Shown: positions 9,020-19,010 of the stretch, piece after piece | Layout: every line of letters starts with the position of its first letter | Position numbering within the stretch: position 1 is the first letter of the stretch | NCBI RefSeq assembly: GCF_014640335.1 | Contig: NZ_BMGT01000001.1 | Location: 558,001 to 622,000 of the forward strand | Direction of reading: 5' to 3' | DNA length: 64,000 nt | Source: Edaphobacter dinghuensis | GTDB taxonomy: Bacteria; Acidobacteriota; Terriglobia; Terriglobales; Acidobacteriaceae | Notes under the pieces: generated by a model | The model's database searches: none | The model's input: the letters and a program-made list of their open reading frames with translations, nothing else | What the model was told of the DNA's origin: nothing | Position numbers and translations under genes: made by a program

Positions 9020-9979
9020 TCAATGCATCGGCGCATAGTAGCCGGAACGAACCGTAAGCTTCTCCACCCGATCCGGCATCATCAGCATGATGCGGTGAAA
9101 CGAGCCATCGTGCTTCACCTCTGGCGGCGTGTAGATAAGCCGATACTGATTACGAAGATCCGTCTCAATCGTACGCAGATCGTCGTACCTCTCCGCCGGA
9201 GAATCATCGTCATGGAAGACCCGGCCACCAGTCTGGAGCGCCAACTGAGTCAACGTCCTCGATCCATCCGAGCCAGCCTCGGCATCCTCCGCATGAAAGG
9301 CGTAGATGGCCGTATTAACGCTCTGGCACATCGCAACCGCCTGCTTCAGTGAAACCCGGCTGCTGTCGTCCTCGCCATCGGAGAAGAGCATGATGAAGTT
9401 GGCGCTGGCCGCATGATTAATCTTGCCAAACTCATAATGGCACGTCGCATAAATCGTATCGAAGAGGGCCGTCGTACTCCCCAGCAGGCTCACCTCGTTC
9501 GCCGTGGCCCCGCCGATAGCTTTAGCCAGTACAGCGGGATCACTGGTCCACGACTGCAATATCTGCGACCGTGTACCGAAGTCAACGACAAAGGCCTGGT
9601 CCGTCTGCTGCCGCAGCAACGATTGAGCATATCTGCTCGAGATCGCCCGAACAGCGGCAAGATGATCGAGCATCGAGTAGCTTGTATCCACCAGAATCGC
9701 GGCGCGGATGGGATAGTCCCGCAACAGCTCGAACGCGAGAATCTTCCTCGGTGGCCGACCTTTATCCAGAAGACTCAGCTCACTCAGCTTCAAGTCATTG
9801 ACAGGAAGACCGTGAACATCTTCCGCGTGAAAGTTGAGAATGACTTCATCGACAGCAACGTTGAGGTTATAACTCGCCGCCGTCTGAGCTGTAACAGTCT
9901 CTGTCTGCGAATCGGTGCGCCGCGCCTGTGCAAAGAACGGAAAGACCAACAGCCCGCAGATAATCACAGACAATCTCAT
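9020..9979 (-). CDS. Exported VWA-domain protein (acidobacterial VWFA-related type)
   Basis: This protein of about 319 aa has a signal peptide (MRLSVIICGLLVFPFFAQA) and a von Willebrand factor A domain. The MIDAS metal site is seen as 'AILVDTSYSML' (D-x-S-x-S), with a second acidic motif FSDGEDDS near residue 200. An N-terminal beta-sandwich-like segment (NLNVAVDEVILNFHAEDVHG) precedes it, as in the VWFA-related proteins expanded in Acidobacteria. It probably acts in the periplasm or outside the cell in protein-protein contact. The frame opens at 10012, but the methionine 11 codons later gives a cleaner signal peptide and is used here. Confidence 0.8.
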   Translation of the reverse strand: MRLSVIICGLLVFPFFAQARRTDSQTETVTAQTAASYNLNVAVDEVILNFHAEDVHGLPVNDLKLSELSLLDKGRPPRKILAFELLRDYPIRAAILVDTSYSMLDHLAAVRAISSRYAQSLLRQQTDQAFVVDFGTRSQILQSWTSDPAVLAKAIGGATANEVSLLGSTTALFDTIYATCHYEFGKINHAASANFIMLFSDGEDDSSRVSLKQAVAMCQSVNTAIYAFHAEDAEAGSDGSRTLTQLALQTGGRVFHDDDSPAERYDDLRTIETDLRNQYRLIYTPPEVKHDGSFHRIMLMMPDRVEKLTVRSGYYAPMH

Positions 9980-10099
9980 CGTCGGCGCATTCTGCCATCT
10001 CAACAACCACAATGATTAGACAGGATTACCAGAATCCTGTCTCTCCTTTATCGCCCTCGAAGATTCGTACCGCTCCATACAGGCATGGCCGAAATCTTT

Positions 10100-10696
10100 T
10101 TACCGAATCGCCGCCATCGCCGCCCGAAACAGCGTCTCGAAGTCATGCGCCGCAGCAGCATCTTTCCCAATCGCTGTCTCAATCGCCTTCTGCGCAATCG
10201 GCCGAGGATAGCCAAGGTTCACCAGCGCCGAAAGCACATCGTCTCCGGCAGGCCCATGATGCACACCCGAAGCGTCAGCGACCGGCACAGCCATATCGTC
10301 GAGCTTGTCCTTCAGCTCCAGCACCACACGCTCGGCAGTCTTTTTACCGATACCCGGAATCTTCGTCAGCGAAGCGTGATCGCCCGAACGAATCGCCGTC
10401 ACCAGCCGGTCGGCAGCAATGCCGCTCAACACCGTAATCGCCAGCTTCGGCCCAATGCCGCTGATCGTCAGCAGCTTCTCGAACAGTCGCTTCTCCTGCG
10501 TCTCCGCAAAACCGAACAACGAAATCTGGTCTTCACGAACATGCGTGTAGATGTGCAGCGAGGTCTCCGCACCCTCCACCGGAAGACTGGTAAACGTAGC
10601 CACGGAGATCGTGACCCCGTAGCCGACACCAGCACAATCAACAACAGCTTCATTCGGACTCTTGGAGAGAAGGCGGCCTCGGAGATGGGCGATCAT
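10100..10696 (-). CDS. ruvA: Holliday junction branch migration protein RuvA
   Basis: This 198-aa protein matches RuvA in length and layout. Domain I is an OB fold (MIAHLRGRLLSKSP...). Domain II holds two helix-hairpin-helix motifs, 'ISGIGPKLAITVLSGI' and 'KIPGIGKKTAERVVLELK', and domain III is the mobile C-terminal region (DDVLSALVNLGYPRPIAQKA) that contacts RuvB. RuvA tetramers bind four-way junctions and load the RuvB motor. ruvB and ruvC are not adjacent. Start ATG 10696 is preferred over the longer frame because it begins the OB fold; TACAAT lies 9 nt upstream. Confidence 0.93.
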   Translation of the reverse strand: MIAHLRGRLLSKSPNEAVVDCAGVGYGVTISVATFTSLPVEGAETSLHIYTHVREDQISLFGFAETQEKRLFEKLLTISGIGPKLAITVLSGIAADRLVTAIRSGDHASLTKIPGIGKKTAERVVLELKDKLDDMAVPVADASGVHHGPAGDDVLSALVNLGYPRPIAQKAIETAIGKDAAAAHDFETLFRAAMAAIR

Positions 10697-10816
10697 ACTT
10701 CGCTGATTGTATCGAAGCGGCGCTGTGACGTTTGTCTCTAAAAAAACGCCTCCGTTGGAATTCAACAAAAAGCCTCTTTTATTTTTCTATATGCAAAAAA
10801 TTATTTTTATATTTTA

Positions 10817-10846
10817 TTGACGAGCGAATTTTCCGACGCATACACT
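10817..10846 (+). promoter_or_regulatory. Promoter for the GH28-like gene
   Basis: TTGACG (10817-10822) and TACACT (10841-10846) are separated by 18 nt, at the edge of an AT-rich stretch (about 10735-10820) that stands out from the GC-rich surroundings. The predicted start is about 30 nt before the TTG start codon. Confidence 0.5.
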
Positions 10847-10883
10847 CGGGTCAACCTGATTGGCATCTGCAAGGAGTTACCTT

Positions 10884-12632
10884 TTGAACGACGACGTTCG
10901 TATCCCGACAAACAGTAAACAGATGACCCGCCGCCAATGGCTGGGAGCAGTCCCCGTTCCGGCAATGGCAGCCATCGCAGGCGCAGGCCTGTTGACCGAG
11001 CGAGCAGCAGCCCAGCCCGGCATCGTAAAAAACACAGGCGACGATCTCGGAACACGCATCTACAACGTGCGCAGCTTCGGCGCCAAAGGCGATGGCACCA
11101 CGCTCGACACCGCCGCCGTACAGGCAGCCATCGACGCTTGCAACAAAGACGGAGGAGGAACCGTGCTTGTGCCCGCCGGAACCTTTCTCATCGGCACCGT
11201 CGAGTTGCGCAGCCACGTCACCCTGCACATCGCCGCCGCAGGCAAGCTGCTCGGCAGCACCAACGGCAAGGACTACCACGCAGTCGACGCCATCCCCCTC
11301 AAGGGAGACTCCACACTCGAGGACGGCAACTGGGCGCTGCTGTTCGCAGTCAACGCTGCGCACGTCTCCATCGAAGGCCCCGGAACCATCGACGGCCAGG
11401 GCACGGCCTTCCACTCCAAGGTGCACGGAACTCCGCCGCCCAGCGGCCTGGGAGGAGACTTTCGGCCCTATCATGTGCTGGTCTACCGCTGCGACGACTT
11501 CGCCGTGCGCAACATCTCGCTACTCGACGGCGCCTATCACAGCATCCGCGTCATCCAGAGCAAGCGCGTCCAGATGGACGGCATCTACATCCACAACCGC
11601 GTCAACGGAAACAACGACGGCTTCCACTTCATCAGCGCCGAATACGTCACCGTCAGCAATTGCACCATCAAATCGCAGGACGACGCCTGCGCCATGTTCG
11701 GAAGCTGCCGCTTCATCACCATCACCAACAGCTCATTCAGCACGCGCTGGTCGGTCTTCCGCTTCGGCGGCGGCACCGCGGAGAACATCACAGTCTCCAA
11801 CTGCCTCTTGTACGAGGTCGACGGGTGCCCCATCAAGCTCCACGCAGCCCCCGGAACGCGCCTCGAAAATATCTCCTTCTCGAACCTCATCCTGCAGGAG
11901 GTCACTGGCCCCATCAACATCAGCGTCGGCCCAGGCGAGCCAAAACCCGGAGCCGCAGCGCAAACCGGCGGCGGAGAACAAGGAGCTCTCTCCAGGGAAA
12001 AGCTGCCCGCCATCGTGCGTAACATCTCCTTCAGCAACATCCACGGCACCGTGACCACCAACCCGCCGCAACTCTCCGAGGCCTCCGTCACCAGCGGATT
12101 CCGCCCCGGCGAGGGACACTCCTGCATCACGCTGAACTGTGTCGCCGGATCGACGCTCGAAAACATCTCCTTCGACGACGTACATCTCACCTTCGGCGGC
12201 GGCGGCACCGCCGAGGAAGCAGCCCGCCGCGATCTGCCGCCTTACGCAGGCGAGTACTTCGCACTCGGGCCGATGCCCGCCTACGGCTTCTACGCGCGCA
12301 ACGCAAAGGGCATCACGCTCAGCAACGTTCGCCTGCAGGTGGCAACGCCGGACCTTCGCCCCGCACTGGTCCTCGACCACGTCGAAGACGCAGCCGTCAA
12401 CGGCTTCAGCGTGCAGGGAAACACCGAGGCAGAGTCCGTCCTGCGCTTCATCGACACCAGCCAGGTGTTGATAACAGCCGCCCGCGTACTGACGCCATCC
12501 TCACCCTTCCTCCAGCTCGAAGGCACAGCCAACGAAAGCATCATCCTCGATGGCGGCGACCTGTCGCGAGCAGCAAAGGCCGTCACCTACCACAACGGCG
12601 CCACCTCCAAAGCAATTAAAGTGCGCGAGTAA
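10884..12632 (+). CDS. Exported GH28-like right-handed beta-helix protein
   Basis: This 582-aa protein starts at TTG 10884 behind a strong AAGGAG site. It carries a Tat-like signal (TRRQWLGA ... AAAQPG) for export. The beta-helix begins with 'RIYNVRSFGAKGDGTTLD', the usual opening of GH28 polygalacturonase-like and pectate-lyase-superfamily proteins. GH28-like catalytic positions appear as NNDGFHF and QDDACAMF, but the GHG motif is not recognisable (FRFGGG occurs in that place), so substrate and even activity are open. It is convergent with a TonB receptor, which fits a plant- or exopolysaccharide-degrading locus. Confidence 0.75.
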   Translation: MNDDVRIPTNSKQMTRRQWLGAVPVPAMAAIAGAGLLTERAAAQPGIVKNTGDDLGTRIYNVRSFGAKGDGTTLDTAAVQAAIDACNKDGGGTVLVPAGTFLIGTVELRSHVTLHIAAAGKLLGSTNGKDYHAVDAIPLKGDSTLEDGNWALLFAVNAAHVSIEGPGTIDGQGTAFHSKVHGTPPPSGLGGDFRPYHVLVYRCDDFAVRNISLLDGAYHSIRVIQSKRVQMDGIYIHNRVNGNNDGFHFISAEYVTVSNCTIKSQDDACAMFGSCRFITITNSSFSTRWSVFRFGGGTAENITVSNCLLYEVDGCPIKLHAAPGTRLENISFSNLILQEVTGPINISVGPGEPKPGAAAQTGGGEQGALSREKLPAIVRNISFSNIHGTVTTNPPQLSEASVTSGFRPGEGHSCITLNCVAGSTLENISFDDVHLTFGGGGTAEEAARRDLPPYAGEYFALGPMPAYGFYARNAKGITLSNVRLQVATPDLRPALVLDHVEDAAVNGFSVQGNTEAESVLRFIDTSQVLITAARVLTPSSPFLQLEGTANESIILDGGDLSRAAKAVTYHNGATSKAIKVRE

Positions 12633-12650
12633 ACACCGCAAAAAACACGA

Positions 12651-12675
12651 TCAGGCGCGAGAACATCGCGCCTGA
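12651..12675. terminator. Bidirectional terminator between convergent genes
   Basis: A perfect 10-bp stem TCAGGCGCGA/TCGCGCCTGA with a GAACA loop lies between the GH28-like gene and the convergent TonB receptor gene. Confidence 0.65.
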
Positions 12676-12703
12676 CCATAACCAGAACAACACAGCAAAG
12701 ACC

Positions 12704-15700
12704 CTAGAAGTGGTACCGCAGCGCAAACTCCAGAATCCGTGGATCGGTAGCCGCCGTGGCCTGCCCATAATTGCTCGCACCGAAGTTCGTGCCAATGGTG
12801 GTGAAGTTCGTGTGGTTGAAGATGTTGAACGCCTCCGAGCGGAACTCGAAGAAGTTCGACTCGCTGATGTGGAACTCCTTATAGAGCGACATATCGAAGA
12901 CCACCAGACCCGGCCCCTGAATACTGCCCGTCGCTCCATTGCCGTAGAAGCCCGCCGCCGGGGCACGGAATGCCGCCGTGTTGAACCACTCCGCCTTCGT
13001 CTTCGGCCCATGAATGCTGGTGCCCGGAACGCGGTCGGCCCGCACTGCGTTGCCCTGAGTGGAGGTGCTGAGTCCCGGCGACAGCGAAGTGCCGCTGCGC
13101 AATGTCGTGATGTCCGAGAGCTTCCAACCGCCCAGCACGCCGCCCTTGAAGCCCTTGGCCTCACGCAAAAACGGCAGGTTGTAGATCGCCGTCACTGAGA
13201 GCGACTGCGGGAAGTTCAGCCCCTCGGCGTTGCCGTAGTAGCGCGAAGGATTGTAAGGATCGATGGCGCTGAACGTACCGCTGACGTGATCGGTAAGGTC
13301 ATGCGACCACGTATAGGCAACCGTAAGGAAGAGATTCTCCGTTACCGGATGACGCAGGCTCAGCTCCAGCGCATTCCAGTTCTGGTTCTGCCGCGATGTA
13401 TACGTCGTAATCGCCGCATACCCAAGATAGGGCGCGAACTTATACGGCGTGACCTTGCCGGTATTGATGCTCGGGTCGAAGTCGTAGATCCCCGTATGCG
13501 GAGCAGCGTTGTAGTTCCACGTGCCAACCAGATGCCGGGCCTGGCTCGACGCCCCGGTAGCCGAAGCGATCCAGTTGCGCGCAAACTCGTGCTGCAGGCT
13601 CAGGCTGTAGGTGTGCACCTGCGTCGCCTGAATGTTTTGGTCAGCAGCGGTAATGGCGCTGATGGTCGCCGCCTTCGCGGTTCCCGTGCCTACCGGATTG
13701 GGAAAGCTGGCGTTCTGTAAATTCGCCGACTGCAACCGAGGCGGATTAATCGCGCAGTTAAACGAGCAGTCCTGGTTGGTAAAGATGCGCGTATAGGTAA
13801 TGCCGTAGCCTCCGCGCAGCGACGTCTTGCCATCGCCAAACACATCCCACGCAAAGCCCGCGAGTGGGCCTGCATACCAGATGTGATTATTCGAGAAGCT
13901 GTTCGGCAGCCCGTTGGTGCCATTGGTCACAAGCCCGTTCAACGGGTTATACGCCGGTGTCACGGTGATGGTCGCATCATTGTTGACGATCGGGACATTC
14001 GCCGGATTGAACGCCGACGGAATGAAGTTCGTCTCCGACTGCGGCGGCCCATAGGGCAGCGGCATATGGAACAGGCGAATGCCCGCCGTCAGCGTAAGGT
14101 TCCGCGTCAGGTTGATGCGGTCTTCCACATACGGCGAGATCTCCATCCCATGCACCGCCACGCGCGGCTGGTCGCTGGTCTGCGTAAACGTCGCCGCCTT
14201 GCCGAACAAAAAGTCCGCAAGCGCATCGTCCTGCGTCACGCCAGACTTGCCTGGCGACGTGGCCGCGCCGGTAAAGGTGAACTGCCCATTGGTCGCGCTG
14301 CCCGGATTCTGACGTTTGGTATTGAAGACGATGGTGATGCCCGCCTGGAAGAAGTTGCGGCCATGCAGCCAGCTCCAGTCATCGCCCACCGTATCGTCGA
14401 GATCGGCCGCATGAGTCAACGGACGTGCCGCTGCGATACCCTGCGGTGCAATACCGCCGCTGAACGTCACCAGCGGAAGCCGGTTGGAGAGATAGCCGTT
14501 ATAAGGCAGCGAAGTCTGGAAGCCCGGCACCTGATCGACAAAAGCAGTCCCGGTAAGGTTCAAGTCCAGGTCGAAGATGTTCATGGCAATGCTCGTCGTA
14601 TTGACCATGTTCGGCGTCAGAATCTGCGTCAGTGCAAGCTGCGCCAGCTTGTTGTGCGTGTAGTCCGTCTCGCCGTTCGTGTCGAAGACCTCGCCCGACT
14701 GCGATCCGCTCAGCGAGTTCTGCGCATACTTCTGATACTCATCGAGGTACTCGCCCAGCAGGTGGAAACGAGCATTGAAGTTGTGATCGATCTTGATCTC
14801 GTCGTCGCGCTGTACCGTCACCTGTCCCTTGGGATTGATGTAGTTCGTGCTCCCGCCGCTCGAGTAGTTCGGCAGCGGATACAGCGCATTCAGAAACGCC
14901 GTCGAGTTCGGATTGATCTCAGCCGACGGAATCACATACTGGCCCGCGCCGTTTTTCGGCACCGCAACACCCGTGTTCGGATCGATGATCTCCGAGTTGA
15001 AGATTCCGGCACGCTGATTGGCCGTTGGAGTCACACCCGTCAAATTGGTCGGAACCTGGTGCAGAATCACGCCCTGCTGGCTCCAGAAGAAGAACGTCTT
15101 CTCCTTGTTCGTGTTGTACAGATGCGGAATGAACAACGGGCCGCCGATGTTATAGCCGAAGATGTTCTGTTTGTAAGGCAGCACCGAGGTCGCAAAGTAC
15201 GGCTTCGAGTTCAGCGCATCGTTGCGGAAGAACTCCCACGCGCCGCCATGAAAGCTGCTGGTTCCACTCTTGGTCTGCAGCAGCACCACCGAGGCGCCCA
15301 TCAGGCTGTAGCGCGCGCTGTAGTTGTTCTGCAGCACGCGAACCTCTTCAATCGAATCCGGGTTCGGAATCACCGAGGTCTGGTTCATATTGCCGGTGTT
15401 CTCGTTCCACACGCCGTCCAGCGCATAAAACGTTCCGCTCTGCGCCAGCCCGTTTACCGAAAGCGCATTGTTCGTGGCTCGACCACCAGTCGTCAGTGCC
15501 ACACCGGCCGAGGTGTTCTGCACGCCTGGCATCAGCGTCGCCAGTCCCTGATAGTTCCGTCCATTGATCGGCAAAGTCGAGACCTGCGCCGCATCCACCG
15601 ATGCCGCATTCTCAATCGTCGCCGTCTCCACCTGCACCGCGTTGGCCGACACCGTCACCGACGTCGACGCCGAACCCAGCTGCAGCGTTCCGTTGACCGT

Positions 15701-16039
15701 CGCCGTCGTCGCCGGATGCAACACAATACCGGTCAGCGTGTAGGTCTGAAAGCCGGCGCTGGCGATGCTGACCGTATACGTCCCCACCGGAAGCCCCGGA
15801 GCGATAAAGCTGCCGTCGCCATTGGACTGAATCACCATGTCCGTCTTGGTCCCATCGTTATGCACCGTGACGCTCGCATTGGCAACAATGGCGCCGGTCG
15901 CATCGGTCACGCTTCCGGCAATCGTCGCCGTGGTCGACAACTGCGCCTCGAGTATGGGAGCAAAGGCACACGAGAGCACCAGAACCATCAGAGCGGCCAG
16001 CGAACGAAGAAAAACGACGGAGGGGCGACGAAGGACCAT
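12704..16039 (-). CDS. Oar-like TonB-dependent receptor
   Basis: This 1111-aa outer-membrane protein has a signal peptide (to about residue 32, ILEAQ). An N-terminal carboxypeptidase-regulatory-like domain (about 35-115, 'TIAGSVTDATGAIVANAS') is followed by a plug domain with 'STLPINGRNYQGLATLMPG' and YALDGV, then a long beta-barrel ending in aromatic LEFALRYHF, the typical C-terminal outer-membrane signature. Such receptors import large substrates using TonB energy and are greatly expanded in Acidobacteria. AGAGGAATTT precedes the ATG. Neighbouring GH28-like protein and second receptor suggest oligosaccharide uptake; this is inference. Confidence 0.88.
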   Translation of the reverse strand: MVLRRPSVVFLRSLAALMVLVLSCAFAPILEAQLSTTATIAGSVTDATGAIVANASVTVHNDGTKTDMVIQSNGDGSFIAPGLPVGTYTVSIASAGFQTYTLTGIVLHPATTATVNGTLQLGSASTSVTVSANAVQVETATIENAASVDAAQVSTLPINGRNYQGLATLMPGVQNTSAGVALTTGGRATNNALSVNGLAQSGTFYALDGVWNENTGNMNQTSVIPNPDSIEEVRVLQNNYSARYSLMGASVVLLQTKSGTSSFHGGAWEFFRNDALNSKPYFATSVLPYKQNIFGYNIGGPLFIPHLYNTNKEKTFFFWSQQGVILHQVPTNLTGVTPTANQRAGIFNSEIIDPNTGVAVPKNGAGQYVIPSAEINPNSTAFLNALYPLPNYSSGGSTNYINPKGQVTVQRDDEIKIDHNFNARFHLLGEYLDEYQKYAQNSLSGSQSGEVFDTNGETDYTHNKLAQLALTQILTPNMVNTTSIAMNIFDLDLNLTGTAFVDQVPGFQTSLPYNGYLSNRLPLVTFSGGIAPQGIAAARPLTHAADLDDTVGDDWSWLHGRNFFQAGITIVFNTKRQNPGSATNGQFTFTGAATSPGKSGVTQDDALADFLFGKAATFTQTSDQPRVAVHGMEISPYVEDRINLTRNLTLTAGIRLFHMPLPYGPPQSETNFIPSAFNPANVPIVNNDATITVTPAYNPLNGLVTNGTNGLPNSFSNNHIWYAGPLAGFAWDVFGDGKTSLRGGYGITYTRIFTNQDCSFNCAINPPRLQSANLQNASFPNPVGTGTAKAATISAITAADQNIQATQVHTYSLSLQHEFARNWIASATGASSQARHLVGTWNYNAAPHTGIYDFDPSINTGKVTPYKFAPYLGYAAITTYTSRQNQNWNALELSLRHPVTENLFLTVAYTWSHDLTDHVSGTFSAIDPYNPSRYYGNAEGLNFPQSLSVTAIYNLPFLREAKGFKGGVLGGWKLSDITTLRSGTSLSPGLSTSTQGNAVRADRVPGTSIHGPKTKAEWFNTAAFRAPAAGFYGNGATGSIQGPGLVVFDMSLYKEFHISESNFFEFRSEAFNIFNHTNFTTIGTNFGASNYGQATAATDPRILEFALRYHF

Positions 16040-16176
16040 AAATTCCTCTATTTCAATGGATAAACATTTCCCGTGTGGCTGACTTTACAAGACGCTAATT
16101 CCCCATGTCAACGAAATTCGCACAAATGGCAGGACCTCTCGAGACCTCCCTTCCCCCAAAACACCCCACACAAAAG

Positions 16177-16250
16177 CACGTCATCTCGACCGAAGGCGTG
16201 CAGCTTTATCGCACGCCGCAGCGGAGAGACCCCTGTATTTTTCCTTTGCT
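16177..16250 (+). repeat. Repeat A
   Basis: Head CACGTCATCTCGACCGAAG; stem GGCGTGC/GCACGCC with loop AGCTTTATC; tail GAGAGACCCCTGTATTT. It lies in the 16040-16352 gap, which otherwise holds only the terminator at 16293-16329. Confidence 0.9.
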
Positions 16251-16292
16251 TTTGCAGTTTTCGCCATTGCCCCACACCCACTTAAAAAAGAA

Positions 16293-16329
16293 AAGCCCTC
16301 CCTCGCAACAAACTGCGAGGGAGAGGCTT
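16293..16329 (-). terminator. Rho-independent terminator of the second TonB receptor gene
   Basis: CTCCCTCGCA pairs with TGCGAGGGAG (10 bp), extended by AAGCC/GGCTT, with an AACAAAC-like loop. On the reverse strand the stem is followed by TTTTCTTTTTT. Confidence 0.85.
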
Positions 16330-16352
16330 CGGAGGAAAGTTACTACGCTAAG

Positions 16353-19010
16353 CTACCGCCCCGGCGAGAAGCCGAAGGTCACCGACAGAATGATGCTGCG
16401 TCCGGGCAGCAGGTTGGGGTTGTCGGCCAGGTTCACTCCCCCGGTGTAGCCCGGAGAAGATGTCGTCGTTCCCACAAACGGGTTCGTATAGGTCAGTCCG
16501 CCTGAGGTAAACGTCGCTGGCACCAACGCTCCTCCCGGAGTCACGCTGGTAATGTTGTGCGAGTTCATCAGGTTGTTGACGCTCAGCCTGATCTTGGTCT
16601 GATCGAAGTGCGATCCGCCCCGAATCGTGTAGTTGATATACGCATTGCTGACGTTGTACGGATCGTCGCGCAGCTGGTTATGGTAGGCGCCGTTGTCCTC
16701 CCACTTCGAGCCGACGCGCTTGTTGAAGATGCCGACGTTCCATCCCTTGTCCTGGTAGGTCACGCCCTCAGCTTCGGTGTCGCTCGGCGCCTGTGCAACC
16801 CACAGTCCCGAGGGGGCCTTCACCGCCAGCGGATTATTGGTGGTGCCGCTCGGGCTATAGGCAGTCAACGTACCGACATAAGTAGCCTTGCCGCGGGTTC
16901 CGTTGAGATAGAGGCTAAGCCCATGTCCCAGCGCAACGCTGGTCTCGAACTCACCGCCCAGCGTAATCGAGCTCGGCGAGATGTACTGGATCGACTCGCC
17001 GAACAGCGCCGAGTTGGGATCGTTGTCGGTCGATGATGAATAGCCGTTCTGGAAGCGCGTGTGATAGAAGTCCGCATCGAAGGTAACGCGCTGCAGCTTC
17101 AGCACTGTACCCGTCTGATACGTCGTCGAGGTCTGCGGCTTGGGCGGCGTTCCCACCAGCGCTCCCGCTACGTCGTAGACGCTGCTCGGAGGAACGACGC
17201 TTCCCGTCGAACCCTGCCCATACACCGACCAGTTCGGCTTGATGCGATAGTTTGCATCGAGCGACGGCAGCCACGAGTGGTAATTCACCGAGTTGCTCAC
17301 CGACGTAAACGGCACGCCTGTAATCGGATTGGTGCTGCCGATCTTGCCGCCGTTATCGGCATACTGCGTAAGGTCCATGGTGTAGAACGCGAACTTGAGG
17401 CCGGCCGTCACGCTCAGCTTTTTGGTAGCCAACCACTCATACTCGCCATAGGGCTGGTAGGAGTTGGTCCAGAACTTCTCGCTGAAGTTGGGCAGAACAT
17501 CGTCCTTCAACGTAAAGGGATTCGAAGGAATCTGGTGGCGGTTGGTCGCGGCCCACTCATACCAGATGCCGGTACGGAAGATGCCATGGCTCGAGGTCTG
17601 GCTGACGGCCAGCGTCTCGCCATACTTGCGATAGCTGTTGTACTTGTCGACGGCGCACGGGCTGATCTTCTTCACCGGCGTGCCGCAGACGGTCGGGTTG
17701 ATCGGAGCGCCGCCCTTGGGCTGCTTCGCGTAGTACTGCGAGTTGTCGTAGTTGTACGTGTAGGGCTTGAAGTCGAGGCTCCAGCTATGTGCCAGCTGCG
17801 AGTTGACGCCTACGTACTCGAAGTCCGTAGGAACATGGTAGTGGTTGTACTTGTAATAGTTCGCCTGCGTGGTGTCCGTGTTCTGCAGCAGGTAGTTGTC
17901 GCCCAAGGCCAGAATCTGAGCGCGCGTCGAGGAAAGGTTGGGCGAGTTGGCATCCAGCCAAATCACGCCGCTAAAGCCCGTCAGCACCGTCTTATCCGAC
18001 AACCGGTACTGATACTTCAGCGAGCCCGCGTTGCGCGTCTGATAGTTGAAGGTCTGGTAGCCGTCCGACGACATGTGGTGCACATCGACAAAGAGGTTCG
18101 ATTTTTTGCTGGCTCCGCCGAAGTCGCCGGAGTTGAAGCTGCCATCGAACAGCACAGTGTTGAAGCTGCCGTACGAGAAGCCGCCGCGAATGTTGCGCTC
18201 CGACGGCATCTGCTTCGAGAGCAGATGGATCGAGCCGCCAAACGGCGTAGGCCCGATGGTCGAGGCCGTTCCCGGGCTGCGGTCGAAGTCTACTCCGCCG
18301 ATCCACTGCGAGGGAAAGAACGCCCACGAGTGATGCGAAGGCGTATTGGTGTCGTAGAACGGGATGCCGTCGAAGTCGATGTCGTAGTCGCCATCGATAA
18401 AGCCGCGGAAGTTGGTCGTGCTCTGGCCAAGGCCCACGCCGTTTGAGTTCGTGGTCTCGGTGCCCGGCACCAGCGCAACCAGTTCGCCGAAGTCAGCCGT
18501 CGGCGCGGTGTAGTTCTGAATGAAGGTGGTGTTCACCTCGGTGCGCGCCGAGCGCTCGTCGAGCGGCGCATCCATCGGCGCCAGCTTCGCCGCAATCGAG
18601 GTCGTGCCTCCGGCATCGACCGTCACCTGCTGCGAAAAGTTGCCGAGGCTCAGCGAGAACGTGAGGTTCTTCGGCTGATTGGCCACAATCCTCACCCCTT
18701 GCTGTACCGCAATCGAAAAGCCCGGTGCCGAAACCGAGACGGTATAGAGGCCCGCCGGCACATCGCTGATCGAGAAGCGGCCCGCGGAGTCCGCATTGGC
18801 CTTGCGCGAAAAGTTGCTCGAATCGCTCTTCAGCAGCACCGTCGCCGTATCCAGCATGTTGCCGCCCGGATCGGCCACGGTCCCCGTCACGGTGCTTGAG
18901 CCCGAGACAGTCTGGGCAAACAGTGAGCGAGATTGAATAGGAGCGAAGAACGGAAGCGAAAGAATTGCGGTGAGAGCCAGGGTACACGTGCGTCGTGGCG
19001 TCAAAGACAT
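16353..19010 (-). CDS. TonB-dependent receptor with carboxypeptidase-regulatory-like domain
   Basis: This 885-aa receptor starts at ATG 19010; a TTG directly before it is in frame. After the signal peptide (to SLFAQ) comes a regulatory-like domain (TVTGTVADPGGNMLD, about 40-120), a plug region with 'DYDIDFDGIPFYDTN' and PFGGSIHLLSKQ, and a barrel ending in SVTFGFSPGR. It differs in its barrel from the larger receptor downstream and looks more like a classical siderophore or vitamin-type receptor in length. The two receptor genes are co-oriented, but a terminator and repeat A separate them, so they are probably separate transcripts. Confidence 0.85.
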   Translation of the reverse strand: MSLTPRRTCTLALTAILSLPFFAPIQSRSLFAQTVSGSSTVTGTVADPGGNMLDTATVLLKSDSSNFSRKANADSAGRFSISDVPAGLYTVSVSAPGFSIAVQQGVRIVANQPKNLTFSLSLGNFSQQVTVDAGGTTSIAAKLAPMDAPLDERSARTEVNTTFIQNYTAPTADFGELVALVPGTETTNSNGVGLGQSTTNFRGFIDGDYDIDFDGIPFYDTNTPSHHSWAFFPSQWIGGVDFDRSPGTASTIGPTPFGGSIHLLSKQMPSERNIRGGFSYGSFNTVLFDGSFNSGDFGGASKKSNLFVDVHHMSSDGYQTFNYQTRNAGSLKYQYRLSDKTVLTGFSGVIWLDANSPNLSSTRAQILALGDNYLLQNTDTTQANYYKYNHYHVPTDFEYVGVNSQLAHSWSLDFKPYTYNYDNSQYYAKQPKGGAPINPTVCGTPVKKISPCAVDKYNSYRKYGETLAVSQTSSHGIFRTGIWYEWAATNRHQIPSNPFTLKDDVLPNFSEKFWTNSYQPYGEYEWLATKKLSVTAGLKFAFYTMDLTQYADNGGKIGSTNPITGVPFTSVSNSVNYHSWLPSLDANYRIKPNWSVYGQGSTGSVVPPSSVYDVAGALVGTPPKPQTSTTYQTGTVLKLQRVTFDADFYHTRFQNGYSSSTDNDPNSALFGESIQYISPSSITLGGEFETSVALGHGLSLYLNGTRGKATYVGTLTAYSPSGTTNNPLAVKAPSGLWVAQAPSDTEAEGVTYQDKGWNVGIFNKRVGSKWEDNGAYHNQLRDDPYNVSNAYINYTIRGGSHFDQTKIRLSVNNLMNSHNITSVTPGGALVPATFTSGGLTYTNPFVGTTTSSPGYTGGVNLADNPNLLPGRSIILSVTFGFSPGR

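Noticed and set aside
13883..16063. Long forward open frame of 726 codons
   Set aside because: It is antisense to the TonB receptor, is very rich in Arg, and has no motif; an effect of high GC.
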